Both the position numbers and the translations under genes were made by a program. Under the pieces are notes generated by a model, which saw nothing but the letters and a program-made list of their open reading frames with translations, had not been told where the DNA came from and searched no databases. This document shows positions 49,786 to 57,631 of a DNA stretch of 57,631 nt, piece by piece. The stretch's first letter is position 1. Each line of letters opens with the position of its first letter. The stretch is from NCBI RefSeq assembly GCF_001662075.1, contig NZ_LYPL01000023.1:1-57631 (forward strand), in the 5' to 3' direction. Source of the stretch: Rhizobium bangladeshense. GTDB lineage: Bacteria > Pseudomonadota > Alphaproteobacteria > Rhizobiales > Rhizobiaceae.

Positions 49786-50871
49786 TTACCGCAGCCGGTT
49801 GCCAGCCTCATCGAACAACCGGCAATCCGACGGTTCGAACAGCAGGTTGACCTCATCGCCGGCCGCGATGCTGACCGGTGAACGATGCTCGACGGTCAGC
49901 GATTGGCCGTCGCCGAGCTGACAGTAGAGATATTGGGTTCCCCCGAGATATTCCGAGAAATCGACCTTCGCCACCAGCCTGCCCGACCGATCGGGCGCCA
50001 CCTTCAGATGCTCCGGTCGCAGACCGAGCGTTACTGGGCCTCCCGCCGGCCGGCCGGTGCGGGGCAAGGAGGTTTCGACGGGGACGCCGGCGACCTCGAC
50101 CAGGCCTTCCCCCGTAGAGCGGGCATTCAGCAGGTTCATCCTCGGCGAACCGATGAAGCCCGCCACGAAGGTATTGGCGGGATCTTCGTAGATCTGCCGC
50201 GGTGTTCCGGCCTGCTCGACCCGACCGTCGCGCAGCACGACGATCTTGTCGGCGAGCGTCATCGCCTCCGTCTGATCGTGAGTGACATAAATCATCGTGT
50301 TGCCGAGTTCGCGGTGCAGGCGGGCGATCTCGATGCGCATGGAAACCCGCAGCTCCGCATCGAGATTGGACAGCGGTTCGTCGAACAGGAAGACATCGGG
50401 CTTGCGCACGATCGCCCGGCCGATTGCCACACGCTGGCGCTGGCCGCCGGAAAGCTGTCCAGGCCGCCGGTCGAGCAGGTGGTCGATTTTCAGGATCGCC
50501 GAGGCGGCCTTGACGCGCGTCTCGATTTCGGCGGCACTCGTGCGCGCCATTTTCAAACCGAAAGCGAGATTGTCCCGCACGCTCATATGCGGGTAGAGCG
50601 CGTAGGACTGAAAGACCATCGCAATGCCGCGCTCGGATGGATCGAGATCGGTGACCAGACGTCCCTTGATCTCGATCTCGCCGTCGCTGACGTCCTCGAG
50701 GCCGGCGATCATGCGAAGCAGCGTCGATTTTCCGCAGCCGGACGGTCCGACGAAAACGACGAATTCGCCCTCATCGATCGTCAGATCGATCCCGTGGACC
50801 ACTTGCAGACTGCCATAGCTTTTTCGCACGTCCTGAAGGACGACGCTTTTGTTGCCCATACCGTTCGTCAT
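49786..50871 (-). CDS. ABC sugar transporter ATP-binding protein (UgpC/MsmX type)
   Basis: A 361-residue ATPase that energises the sugar importer. Walker A GPSGCGKSTLL, signature LSGGQRQRVAIGRA, Walker B VFLFDEPLSNLDAELR and the switch histidine in YVTHDQTEA are present, followed by the C-terminal TOBE/OB regulatory domain of the CUT1 type (about 235-360). Start ATG 50871; TTG 50877 and ATG 50859 are alternatives. Last gene of the GH127 operon, 12 bases after the glycosidase. Confidence 0.93.
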   Translation of the reverse strand: MTNGMGNKSVVLQDVRKSYGSLQVVHGIDLTIDEGEFVVFVGPSGCGKSTLLRMIAGLEDVSDGEIEIKGRLVTDLDPSERGIAMVFQSYALYPHMSVRDNLAFGLKMARTSAAEIETRVKAASAILKIDHLLDRRPGQLSGGQRQRVAIGRAIVRKPDVFLFDEPLSNLDAELRVSMRIEIARLHRELGNTMIYVTHDQTEAMTLADKIVVLRDGRVEQAGTPRQIYEDPANTFVAGFIGSPRMNLLNARSTGEGLVEVAGVPVETSLPRTGRPAGGPVTLGLRPEHLKVAPDRSGRLVAKVDFSEYLGGTQYLYCQLGDGQSLTVEHRSPVSIAAGDEVNLLFEPSDCRLFDEAGNRLR

Positions 50872-50883
50872 CCCCAAAACGAC

Positions 50884-52806
50884 CTATTTGCCCGACTGGA
50901 CCCAGACGAGCATCTCTCCGGGCGCACGATTGTCCCAGAGATGATAGGGCACGAAGCGCGCCGTGACGACCCGCCTTTCGGCCGGCGCCTGGCGGTAGAG
51001 CGGTGTGCCCCAGTTCGATGTCTCCTCGCGTTCGACTTTGAGATCAAGGGCAACGGCATCGTTGAGATCCTTCAGCACGACGGTTTCGGCGGCCGGCAGG
51101 GCGCGTGGCAGAACGATAGCGTTGAGATCCTCGCCATTATCGGTCGCTTCCACGCAGTAGACGAGCGGGCCGCGCATCAACGCGACGCGGCCGGCATCCT
51201 GGCGCACCTTCGGATTGGCATATTGCGGACGAAGCGAAAGCGGCAGGTGAAGGGCGACGCGATCGCCATCGGCCCATTGCCGATCGATCCTGGCATATCC
51301 GTCACGGATATGGGCGCTAAGGTCGAGTATCGTTCCATTGACGCTGAGGCTTGCGCCCTCCGCCCAATCGGGAATGCGCAGCGACAGCGCGAATGCCGCC
51401 GGCTTCTTCAGTCTGGTGGTAAAGGCCACCGCACCGTCCCACGGATAGTTGGTAGCCTGCTCCAGTTCCACTTCGGCGCCGTTAGCAAGCTTTAGCCGAG
51501 CGGTGCTCTCGCCATAGATATGCACGGCGATCTCGTCGTCGGCAACGGCATACATGTAGGAGCCGATCGACGTCACCAGCCGGGCGATGTTGGGCGGGCA
51601 GCAGGGGCAATGGTGCCATTTCCACCGGTGGTGCTTGCCCGCACTTTCGAGCGGATTGTCATAGAAGAAGGTCTTGCCGTCGGTCGAAAGCCCCGGCAGC
51701 GCGCCGTTGTAGAGCGCCTGTTCCATGATGTCGGCATAGCGGCGGTCCGGACCGCGTCCGAGCATGCGGCTTGCCCAGAACACCAGGCCGACGGAGGCGC
51801 AGGTCTCCGCATAAGCCGTGGCATTGGGCAGATCGTAGTAATCGGTAAAGCCTTCATTCGATGCGGCCGGCCCGATGCCGCCGGTGATGTACATCTGCTT
51901 GGTCGTCAGGTCGTCCCACAGCGTTTCCAGCGCCGCCGTTAGGCTGTCGTCCCTGTATTCGGTGGCGATGTCGGCCATCCCGGAATAGAGATACATGGCG
52001 CGCACGGCGTGGCCGACGACCTTCTTCTGCTCGCGCACCGGCTGGTGCGCCTGCCCATATTCATAGGTTTTCTGATGATAGTCGGACAGGCTGCGACCAT
52101 CGCGAACGGCCTCCGCCGTGAAGAAATGCGGCTCGGTGCCGCGTTCGTCGATGAAGAATTTCGACAGGTCGAGATATTTCTTCTCGCCGGTGACGCGGGC
52201 GAGCTTGACCAGCGCGAGCTCGATCTCCTCGTGGCCGCAATAGCCCGGGATCTGGCCTTCGCCATGGCCGAAAACCGTGATCATGTAATCGGCATAACGG
52301 CACATGATGTCGAGCAGCTTGCGTTTGCCGGTCGCCTGATAATAAGCGACCGCCGCCTCCATCAGGTGTCCGGCGCAATAGAGTTCGTGATGATCGCGCA
52401 GGTTGGTCCACCGGCGGGATGGTTCGACGCGCTGGAACCAGGCGTTCAGGTAGCCGTCCTTGTCCTGCATCCGCTCATACATGTCGATGATCTCGTCGGC
52501 GCGCGCCTCGAGCTTCGGGTTCGGCCGGCGGTAGAGTGAATAGGCGATGGTCTCGATCGACTTGCCGAGGTCGGAATCCCAGAACATCTGCGTCGTCCCG
52601 CCCCAGGGTTGAATGGGAATGACGACACCGGGGCTCGGCTGATTGACATCGATCGCCTTGAGCATGCCGGCCTCGACGCAGCGGTCGAGCAGCGTCTCGG
52701 CGGTGGAATTGCAGACGGCATCCTGCCATTTGCCCCAGAAACCGCCGAGATCGACATCGGGAACGGCGACGGGACGAAACTGGCGGTCATTGCTTGATTT
52801 GGTCAT
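50884..52806 (-). CDS. Glycoside hydrolase family 127 (beta-L-arabinofuranosidase-like)
   Basis: A 640-residue protein with no signal peptide, hence cytoplasmic, belonging to GH127/DUF1680. The cysteine-zinc active site seen in the Bifidobacterium enzyme is matched: E318 in SNEGF, E334 and C336 in AETCAS, and C402-C403 in CPCCPPN (C402 as the expected nucleophile). An alpha/alpha-barrel runs from about 30 to 420, with beta-sandwich domains after it. The family removes beta-L-arabinofuranose from plant hydroxyproline-rich glycoprotein glycans; other GH127 members act on related sugars, so substrate identity is an inference. It is encoded between the permeases and the ATPase of an importer, so the importer should bring in its substrate. 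Confidence 0.92.
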   Translation of the reverse strand: MTKSSNDRQFRPVAVPDVDLGGFWGKWQDAVCNSTAETLLDRCVEAGMLKAIDVNQPSPGVVIPIQPWGGTTQMFWDSDLGKSIETIAYSLYRRPNPKLEARADEIIDMYERMQDKDGYLNAWFQRVEPSRRWTNLRDHHELYCAGHLMEAAVAYYQATGKRKLLDIMCRYADYMITVFGHGEGQIPGYCGHEEIELALVKLARVTGEKKYLDLSKFFIDERGTEPHFFTAEAVRDGRSLSDYHQKTYEYGQAHQPVREQKKVVGHAVRAMYLYSGMADIATEYRDDSLTAALETLWDDLTTKQMYITGGIGPAASNEGFTDYYDLPNATAYAETCASVGLVFWASRMLGRGPDRRYADIMEQALYNGALPGLSTDGKTFFYDNPLESAGKHHRWKWHHCPCCPPNIARLVTSIGSYMYAVADDEIAVHIYGESTARLKLANGAEVELEQATNYPWDGAVAFTTRLKKPAAFALSLRIPDWAEGASLSVNGTILDLSAHIRDGYARIDRQWADGDRVALHLPLSLRPQYANPKVRQDAGRVALMRGPLVYCVEATDNGEDLNAIVLPRALPAAETVVLKDLNDAVALDLKVEREETSNWGTPLYRQAPAERRVVTARFVPYHLWDNRAPGEMLVWVQSGK

Positions 52807-52825
52807 GGGCTCGACTTTCTCTCGT

Positions 52826-53689
52826 TCATTTCACCGCGCCGGCCATCAGCCCGCGCATGTAGTAGCGTTGCAGGAGCAGGAAGACGATCACGCATGGGAT
52901 CGTCATGACGATGACGCCGGCCTGGACCGCCCCCCAATTGATGGCGCCGAGGCGGCCGGCGCGGACCGCCGTCATCAGCACCGGCAGGGTGTATTTCTCG
53001 TTGCTGGAGAGCAGCACGAGAGCGGCGAGAAACTCGTTCCAAGCATTAAGGAAGGCAAAGATCGCCACCGTCGCGACGCCGGGCAGCACCAGCGGCAGCA
53101 GAACACGGGCGAGAAGCCGGAGATCGCGCGCCCCGTCGATGCGGGCGGCCTCCTCGATCTCCTTCGGCACGGCATCGAAGGCGTTGCGCATCATGAAGAC
53201 GGAGAAGGGCAGCTGCAGCGTCACATAGACGAGCGTGAGACCGATGAGCGAATTGTTGAGACCGAGCTTTGCCAGGATGATGAAGAGCGGCGTCAGGATC
53301 GACTGAAACGGGATCATCAGCGTGGCGATGATCAGCACGAAGAGCGCGTTCTTCATCGGGAAGCGGTAACGGGAGAAGCCGTAGCCGGCGAGCAGGCTGA
53401 CGAGAACAGTCAGCACAACGGTAGCGACCGACACGAACAGCGAATTGATCATGTGCCGCCAGATGCCGGCGCCGAACGTATCAAGCAGCGCATAGGCATC
53501 GAAGCTGACGCCCGATGTCGGCCAGGGCGGCAGGGGCGGCAGACTGGCTTCCGTGCCCTGCCGAAAGGAGGCGAGCAGCGTGATCGCGAAGGGCGCCAGA
53601 AAGAAGATCGAAATGGCGATGCCGGTGAGATGATAAACGGACTTCACGCGAATCGCCTTGCGCGTCCGGCGTTCCCTTGACGTGGTCAT
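52826..53689 (-). CDS. ABC sugar transporter permease (MalG type)
   Basis: A 287-residue inner-membrane protein with six helices (first near 19-40) and the CUT1 EAA loop IEEAARIDGARDLRLLARVLLPLVLPG that docks on the ATPase. The basic N-terminus ERRTRKAIRVK is cytoplasmic. Its start ATG overlaps the stop of the other permease gene (ATGA). Pairs with the 310-residue permease. Confidence 0.93.
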   Translation of the reverse strand: MTTSRERRTRKAIRVKSVYHLTGIAISIFFLAPFAITLLASFRQGTEASLPPLPPWPTSGVSFDAYALLDTFGAGIWRHMINSLFVSVATVVLTVLVSLLAGYGFSRYRFPMKNALFVLIIATLMIPFQSILTPLFIILAKLGLNNSLIGLTLVYVTLQLPFSVFMMRNAFDAVPKEIEEAARIDGARDLRLLARVLLPLVLPGVATVAIFAFLNAWNEFLAALVLLSSNEKYTLPVLMTAVRAGRLGAINWGAVQAGVIVMTIPCVIVFLLLQRYYMRGLMAGAVK

Positions 53690-54618
53690 GGGCGTTCCTC
53701 CCCGACACGCAGCAGCCAGAGCTGCACGATGCTGATCGCCACCAGGATGGCGAGAAGCACGATCGACAGCGCAGCGCCGTAACCCAGGTTGAACGACACG
53801 AAGGACTGATTGAAAATGTAATAGACCACCGAGATCATCTTGTTCTGCGGCCCGCCCGACGTCATGATGTAGAACTGGTCGAAGGCGAGGATCGAGCCGG
53901 TGACCGAGACGATTAGCGCCAAGGCGATCGTCTTGCGCATCAGCGGCAGCGTCAGGTGTCGAAAACGCTGCCAGCGGCCGGCGCCGTCGATGCGGGCCGC
54001 CTCCGTCAGTTCGGACGGAATGGCCTGCAGCCCGGTCAGAAGAATGATCATCGTGAAGCCGGCGATCTTCCAGACGACCATCACCACAACAGTCAGGAAC
54101 GCGGTATCGAAGGTCGCAAGCAGATTGGGGCTTTTTTCGACGACACCGAGCGCCTTCAAGGCCGGGCCGATGAAGCCGCTATCGACATTGGCAAGCCAGA
54201 CCCAGAGCAGCGAGGCCGTCGCCAGGCCGACGACGACGGGCAGGAAGATGATGGTGCGATAGGCGCTGACGAACTGCCGTTCCTTTTCGACGAAGATGGC
54301 GAGCGGAAAGGCGACGGCGAAGATCGCGATGGTGACGATGACAGTGTAATAGGCGGTGAAATTCAGCGCCGTCATAAAGCGGGTGTCGTTGACCATGCGG
54401 TAATAGTTGTTGAAGCCGATCCAACGCGACGCCCCCATCAGCGGCCAGTTGTGCAGGCTCATCCATCCCGTGAACAGGACCGGCATGATGAAGAAGACGA
54501 TGACCAGCGCCATGGCAGGCGCGATATAGGCAAGGCCGCGCCAGTTCGATCTGCGCCGTCGCCTGCGCCGAGGCAATAGTATCTCTGAGCCGGAACCGGT
54601 CATCGAAACGCTCCGCAT
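53686..54618 (-). CDS. ABC sugar transporter permease (MalF/UgpA type)
   Basis: A 310-residue protein with a basic N-terminus (PRRRRRRRSNWRG) and about six to seven helices, the first near 28-48; the EAA loop is TEAARIDGAGRWQRFRHLTLPLMRK. First of the two permeases. It follows the binding-protein gene after a 60-base gap containing a hairpin. The start ATG could also be internal (residue 6), but the present one is accepted. Confidence 0.92.
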   Translation of the reverse strand: MRSVSMTGSGSEILLPRRRRRRRSNWRGLAYIAPAMALVIVFFIMPVLFTGWMSLHNWPLMGASRWIGFNNYYRMVNDTRFMTALNFTAYYTVIVTIAIFAVAFPLAIFVEKERQFVSAYRTIIFLPVVVGLATASLLWVWLANVDSGFIGPALKALGVVEKSPNLLATFDTAFLTVVVMVVWKIAGFTMIILLTGLQAIPSELTEAARIDGAGRWQRFRHLTLPLMRKTIALALIVSVTGSILAFDQFYIMTSGGPQNKMISVVYYIFNQSFVSFNLGYGAALSIVLLAILVAISIVQLWLLRVGEERP

Positions 54619-54633
54619 CTGTCAGTTGGAATT

Positions 54634-54662
54634 GGCCGGGAAGCTGCCACCGCTCCCCGGCC
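54634..54662 (-). other. Intercistronic hairpin after the binding-protein gene
   Basis: GGCCGGG at 54634-54640 pairs with CCCGGCC at 54656-54662, in the 60-base gap between the binding-protein stop and the permease start. As after dctP, it probably sets differential expression within the operon. No T run. Confidence 0.5.
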
Positions 54663-54678
54663 GCGGCCACGGGAGAGT

Positions 54679-55917
54679 CTACTGGCCGCTATCGATGATC
54701 GATTGCATTTCCGACTGGGCGCTCGAAAACGCGCCGTCGACGTCGTCGCCGAAGATTGCGGCATTGGTGAAGCTTGCCCATGGGCCGTTGGCGCTGTTGA
54801 TCAGGTCGTTGAACTGCAGCGTATAGGGCGTCTTGGCAACGCTGATCGCCTTGAGGCCGACCTGCATACGCGGATCGAGACCCTCCAGCACCTTGTCGGC
54901 GATATCGCCGCGCGTCGGCAGGCTGCCATATTTCGCCATGATTTTCTGGCCGTCCATCGAATAGATATATTCGAGGAACTCCTTCACCGCGTCGATCTTC
55001 TTCGTTCCCTTGGTGATGACGAAGTTGTCGCCGCCGGCAAAGGACGAAGGCTTGCCGTCGACGCCCGGAATGAGGGTCACGCCGAAATTGATCTCGGGAT
55101 GCTGGGTCACCAAGGTTCCGATGGCAAAGGCGCCGAGGCTTTGCTGACCGATCTTGCCGTTGGTGAAGGTCAGGAAGTTCGTGCCGTTGTCGCTGGCCGC
55201 ACCCGCCGGCACCAGATCTTTCTTGACCATGTTGCGGTAGATGTCGACAGCCTTGCGCATCTCAGGCGTATCGAGCGTCGCCGTCTTGCTGTCGGCCGAC
55301 AGGATGTCGGCGCCGGCACCCCAGACGAGCGGCGTGAAGGTGAAGATCATGCAGCCGCCGCAGCCGCCGCCGGAGAAATAGAAGCCGTAGGTGTCGTCAC
55401 CCAGCGCCCGGATCTTCTCGGCGTTGGCGGTAATTTCCTCCCAGCTCGCCGGCGCTTTCTCCGGATCGAGACCGGCCTTCTTGTAGAGATCCTTGTTCCA
55501 GGCAAAGACCGAGGTTTCGACCGAGAGCGGCAGGCCGTAGACCTTGTCCTGATAAGTGCCGAGGCGGACATGCGACGGCGACAGCGAATTGAAATAGGGA
55601 AGCGATTTTGCCCAATCCGTCAGGTCTTCCAGCTGGCCGGCCGCGGCGAAGGCGGGGTTGTAGATGAGATCCATCGACAGCGCGTCGGGTGCCTGCCCGC
55701 CGGCGATCGCGGTTGCATATTTCTGCACCAGTTCGGAGAACGGCACTTCGGTCATCACGACCTTGTTCTCATGGCTGGAATTATAGGCTTCGACGACCTT
55801 CTTGAAAGCGTCGCCGATCCCCGAGCGAACCCACATTTCGACATTTTCCGCAGCCGACGCAGCCGACACCAGGCATAAGGTAGCGATGCCGGTCGCCGCC
55901 AGTAGACGCTTGATCAT
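54679..55917 (-). CDS. ABC sugar transporter extracellular binding protein
   Basis: A family 1 solute-binding protein of 412 residues with a signal peptide (LLAATGIATLCLVSAASAAEN, cleavage near 23). SBP family features include VVEAYNSSHENKVVMTEVPF, PDALSMDLIY and ETSVFAWNKDLYKKAGLDPEKAPASWEEI. A rare GGGCGGC-M stretch (SGGGCGGCMIF) contributes two cysteines. ATG 55917 has GGGAGGA upstream; the frame extends to 55941 but the signal peptide fixes the start. It delivers the oligosaccharide to the two permeases. Confidence 0.93.
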   Translation of the reverse strand: MIKRLLAATGIATLCLVSAASAAENVEMWVRSGIGDAFKKVVEAYNSSHENKVVMTEVPFSELVQKYATAIAGGQAPDALSMDLIYNPAFAAAGQLEDLTDWAKSLPYFNSLSPSHVRLGTYQDKVYGLPLSVETSVFAWNKDLYKKAGLDPEKAPASWEEITANAEKIRALGDDTYGFYFSGGGCGGCMIFTFTPLVWGAGADILSADSKTATLDTPEMRKAVDIYRNMVKKDLVPAGAASDNGTNFLTFTNGKIGQQSLGAFAIGTLVTQHPEINFGVTLIPGVDGKPSSFAGGDNFVITKGTKKIDAVKEFLEYIYSMDGQKIMAKYGSLPTRGDIADKVLEGLDPRMQVGLKAISVAKTPYTLQFNDLINSANGPWASFTNAAIFGDDVDGAFSSAQSEMQSIIDSGQ

Positions 55918-55971
55918 GACATTCCTCCCAATATGGCGCATCTCCTCGCGCCTTCGCTCATTCTCTTGGTC

Positions 55972-57006
55972 TCATTCCTCGATCTCATTCCCTGGGGCTT
56001 TAGCCCCGCATGACTGCCGGACGACGAGCCGGCACGGCAATTTCCTGACACCCGGCTCGACCGGCCGTCCTTCCGCAAGCGCCAGCACCGTCAATCCGGC
56101 CTGCCGCCCGAGCTCTTTCAGTTCCATATCCACCGTCGTCAGCGGCGGCCGCGTCTGAGCCGCGACAATCTCCCAATTGTCGAAGCCGATGACCGAAACG
56201 TCCTGCGGCACCTTGATGCCGCGCTCGCGCAGCGCATCCACCGCTCCGCGGGCGATCTGGTCGTTGCCGCAGAAGAGCGCGTCCGGTTTTTCGCCCGGCC
56301 TCTTCCAAAGCTGCTCCACAGCGTCATGGCCCCAGCTTTCAGACCAGACGCCGTAAAGCACCGGCTCGCGATGGCCCGCCACCTGATGATAGGCGCCGGC
56401 ACGCTCCCGCACCGAAAAAAACTCCTCCGGTCCGGTGATATGTGCAATCCGCCGCCGCCCGGTCTTGAGCAGCCATTCGACCGCCAGTCTCGCACCCTGT
56501 TCATCGTCCGAACGGAAGGTAACGCTGTTCTGCGTCCCCTCGGTGAAGGCGTAGACGACGGGCACATGCAAATTCGACAGATCGACCGGCAGACGCCGGT
56601 CCAGCCGCTTGCCCGTCGCAATGATGCCGTCGACCTGCTTGTCCAGCATCGCATCGACATGGGTCTGGGCGAGCGCCGGATCGTCTTCGATGGCGCACAG
56701 GAAAACCGAAACCCCATGATCGACGAGAGCATCCGAAATGCCCGCCATCACAGGCAGCGTGAAACGGCCATAAGTGTCATTCGTCAGCAGTCCGATGGTA
56801 AAGCTGCGCTTGCTGAGCAGACCTCTGGCCAGCGCATTCGGCCGATAGCCGATTTCGCCGGCGATCCGCTTCACCCGCTCGCGTGTTTCCGCCCCCATCC
56901 GGCCGGTATCGTTGAGCGCCTTCGACGCCGTCGAAATACTCACCCCGGCCGCCGACGCCACCTCATGGATGGTGATCCTGCCTCTTTTTCCTCCCGTCAG
57001 GTTCAG
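55972..57006 (-). CDS. LacI family transcriptional regulator
   Basis: A 344-residue repressor-type protein: N-terminal HTH and hinge helix (ITIHEVASAAGVSISTASKALNDTGRMGAETRERVKRIAGEIGYRPNALARGL), then a periplasmic-binding-protein-like sensor domain (IGLLTNDTYG...GFDNWEIVAAQTRPPLTTVD). The start is not ATG: AAGGAGG (57018-57012) precedes a CTG codon at 57006 by five bases, and the putative promoter (TTGACA at 57060-57055) would give a transcript beginning near 57025, excluding the upstream starts. CTG 57000 is the alternative. First gene of the operon with the ABC importer and GH127, 54 bases before the binding protein. Confidence 0.88.
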   Translation of the reverse strand: MNLTGGKRGRITIHEVASAAGVSISTASKALNDTGRMGAETRERVKRIAGEIGYRPNALARGLLSKRSFTIGLLTNDTYGRFTLPVMAGISDALVDHGVSVFLCAIEDDPALAQTHVDAMLDKQVDGIIATGKRLDRRLPVDLSNLHVPVVYAFTEGTQNSVTFRSDDEQGARLAVEWLLKTGRRRIAHITGPEEFFSVRERAGAYHQVAGHREPVLYGVWSESWGHDAVEQLWKRPGEKPDALFCGNDQIARGAVDALRERGIKVPQDVSVIGFDNWEIVAAQTRPPLTTVDMELKELGRQAGLTVLALAEGRPVEPGVRKLPCRLVVRQSCGAKAPGNEIEE

Positions 57007-57029
57007 AGCGTCCTCCTTCTGAAGTGGCT

Positions 57030-57079
57030 TGAGAAAAGCTTTTACCAATGCTTGTGTCAAGTGAGAAAAGGTTTTCTCA
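57030..57079 (-). promoter_or_regulatory. LacI-operon promoter flanked by two palindromic operators
   Basis: Operator 2 is TGAGAAAAGGTTTTCTCA at 57062-57079, with perfect 8-bp arms around GG. Operator 1 is TGAGAAAAGCTTTTACCA at 57030-57047, with six of eight arm positions matching. Their centres are 32 bp apart, about three helical turns. Between and over them on the minus strand lie TTGACA (57060-57055), a 17-base spacer and the weak -10 TTTTCT (57037-57032). This layout suits autorepression by the LacI protein and control of the whole sugar operon. Confidence 0.6.
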
Positions 57080-57243
57080 TTCAATTCGAAAGGCCGTCGA
57101 AGATGCTGCTGCACGGTGAAAAGCAAGCGCACGGAAGCTTATCGGTCCTCGAGACCAATAGACACGTCTCACTCGCCAGCGCCGGGGTGGGACTGTTCAG
57201 GGCAAAAAGAGGTTTAGGGGCGAAGGCTCACGGCCGCAAAACC

Positions 57244-57283
57244 AATCGCGGCCAGACCTCGGATGGAGATTCTGGCCGCGATT
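57244..57283 (-). terminator. Probable hemA terminator
   Basis: AATCGCGGCCAGA (57244-57256) pairs perfectly with TCTGGCCGCGATT (57271-57283) around 14 bases. Read on the minus strand after the hemA stop it is followed by GGTTTTG, so it probably terminates hemA before the LacI promoter. Confidence 0.65.
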
Positions 57284-57305
57284 CGAACAGGGCAATATTA
57301 GAGAA

Positions 57306-57631
57306 TCAGGCGACGTGCCTTGCCAGCGCGCAGCGCGACCAGAGCGAATGCAGCGCCTCGACGAGATGGGCGATATCGGCGTCGGAATGCAGCGGTGTCG
57401 GGGTGATGCGCAGCCGCTCGGTCTTCTTCGGCACGGTCGGATAGTTGATCGGCTGGACGTAGACGCCGCAATTGTCGAGCAGCAGGTCGGAGATCCATTT
57501 GCATTTGGCGGCATCGCCGACCATGACAGGCACGATATGGCTGGGATTGTGCATATGCGGAATGCCGCGCTGGTCGAGCATCGCCCTGAGCTTGCGCACC
57601 CGGTCCTGATGGCGGGCGCGCTCGAACTGGC
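57306..57631 (-). CDS. hemA: 5-aminolevulinate synthase (C-terminal part)
   Basis: PLP enzyme condensing glycine and succinyl-CoA to 5-aminolevulinate, the alphaproteobacterial route to heme, vitamin B12 and other tetrapyrroles. Only the last 108 codons are in the window; the frame is open to base 57631. Recognisable segments are QFERARHQDRVRKLRAML, PHMHNPSHIVPVMVGDAAKCK, and VYVQPINYPTVPKKTERLRITPTPLHSDADI, which are highly conserved in HemA. It ends LARHVA at TGA (57308-57306). Confidence 0.96.
   Translation of the reverse strand, partial: QFERARHQDRVRKLRAMLDQRGIPHMHNPSHIVPVMVGDAAKCKWISDLLLDNCGVYVQPINYPTVPKKTERLRITPTPLHSDADIAHLVEALHSLWSRCALARHVA

Overview
The window is a high-GC chromosomal segment of an alphaproteobacterium of the Rhizobiaceae, most probably Rhizobium of the etli/leguminosarum group. 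This rests on the gene content (hemA-type 5-aminolevulinate synthase, cobS/cobT, a TIGR02302-type low-complexity protein beside lysA, ftsE with a TTG start) and on RIME-like two-palindrome intergenic repeats. The assignment is by recognition of protein families, not by a database search. Most of the window is ordinary core metabolism; no CRISPR, prophage or plasmid functions were seen.

Layout. 1-8.5 kb: 3' part of etfA, hbdA, a tiny candidate ORF, tlpA divergent from argH, then an LptM-like lipoprotein, lysA and the TIGR02302 protein. 8.5-16.9 kb: single-domain response regulator, hpt, a membrane protein, ftsEX, a YdcF-like protein, plsC, chaC-like, DUF2125 and GNAT genes. 16.8-21 kb: tyrC-hisC-methyltransferase facing gloB-cupin. 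21.3-25.2 kb: EamA exporter, DUF3108, rpmB, YhhQ-type queuosine-precursor transporter and a broken P-loop NTPase gene. 25.2-30.5 kb: phytase-like esterase, cobT, cobS (cobalt insertion for vitamin B12), a J-domain protein and bolA. 30.5-37.6 kb: CNNM/CorC protein, aroB-aroK, a small membrane protein, xerD, accA, a YafK-like L,D-transpeptidase and a TusA-like protein. 37.6-41.7 kb: a complete TRAP transporter operon (dctPQM) with its own GntR regulator. 41.7-48.3 kb: CobW-type metallochaperone GTPase, D-Ala-D-Ala carboxypeptidase, M20 amidohydrolase, tRNA-Arg(CCT) and a run of small hypothetical genes. 48.6-57.6 kb: dxr, then a LacI-controlled ABC sugar importer with a GH127 glycosidase, and the 3' part of hemA.

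The most unusual structure is a family of four related elements of about 355 bp (one internally deleted to 274 bp) at 9.1, 13.4, 21.0 and 24.8 kb. They have terminal inverted repeats of about 32 bp, TA at their outer ends, strong internal palindromes and no transposase, so they look like non-autonomous MITEs. One copy splits the P-loop NTPase gene, and conceptual removal of it restores the reading frame. Two other copies begin exactly at the stop codon of the gene upstream. Two RIME-like repeats and a third palindromic repeat, which carries the stop codon of the chaC-like gene, add to this.

Two catabolic modules can be read as systems. The LacI/ABC/GH127 operon should import arabinose-containing oligosaccharides and cleave them in the cytoplasm; its promoter lies between two palindromic operator candidates. 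The TRAP operon has a perfect CATACAA-N11-TTGTATG inverted repeat abutting a TTGACA -35 box.
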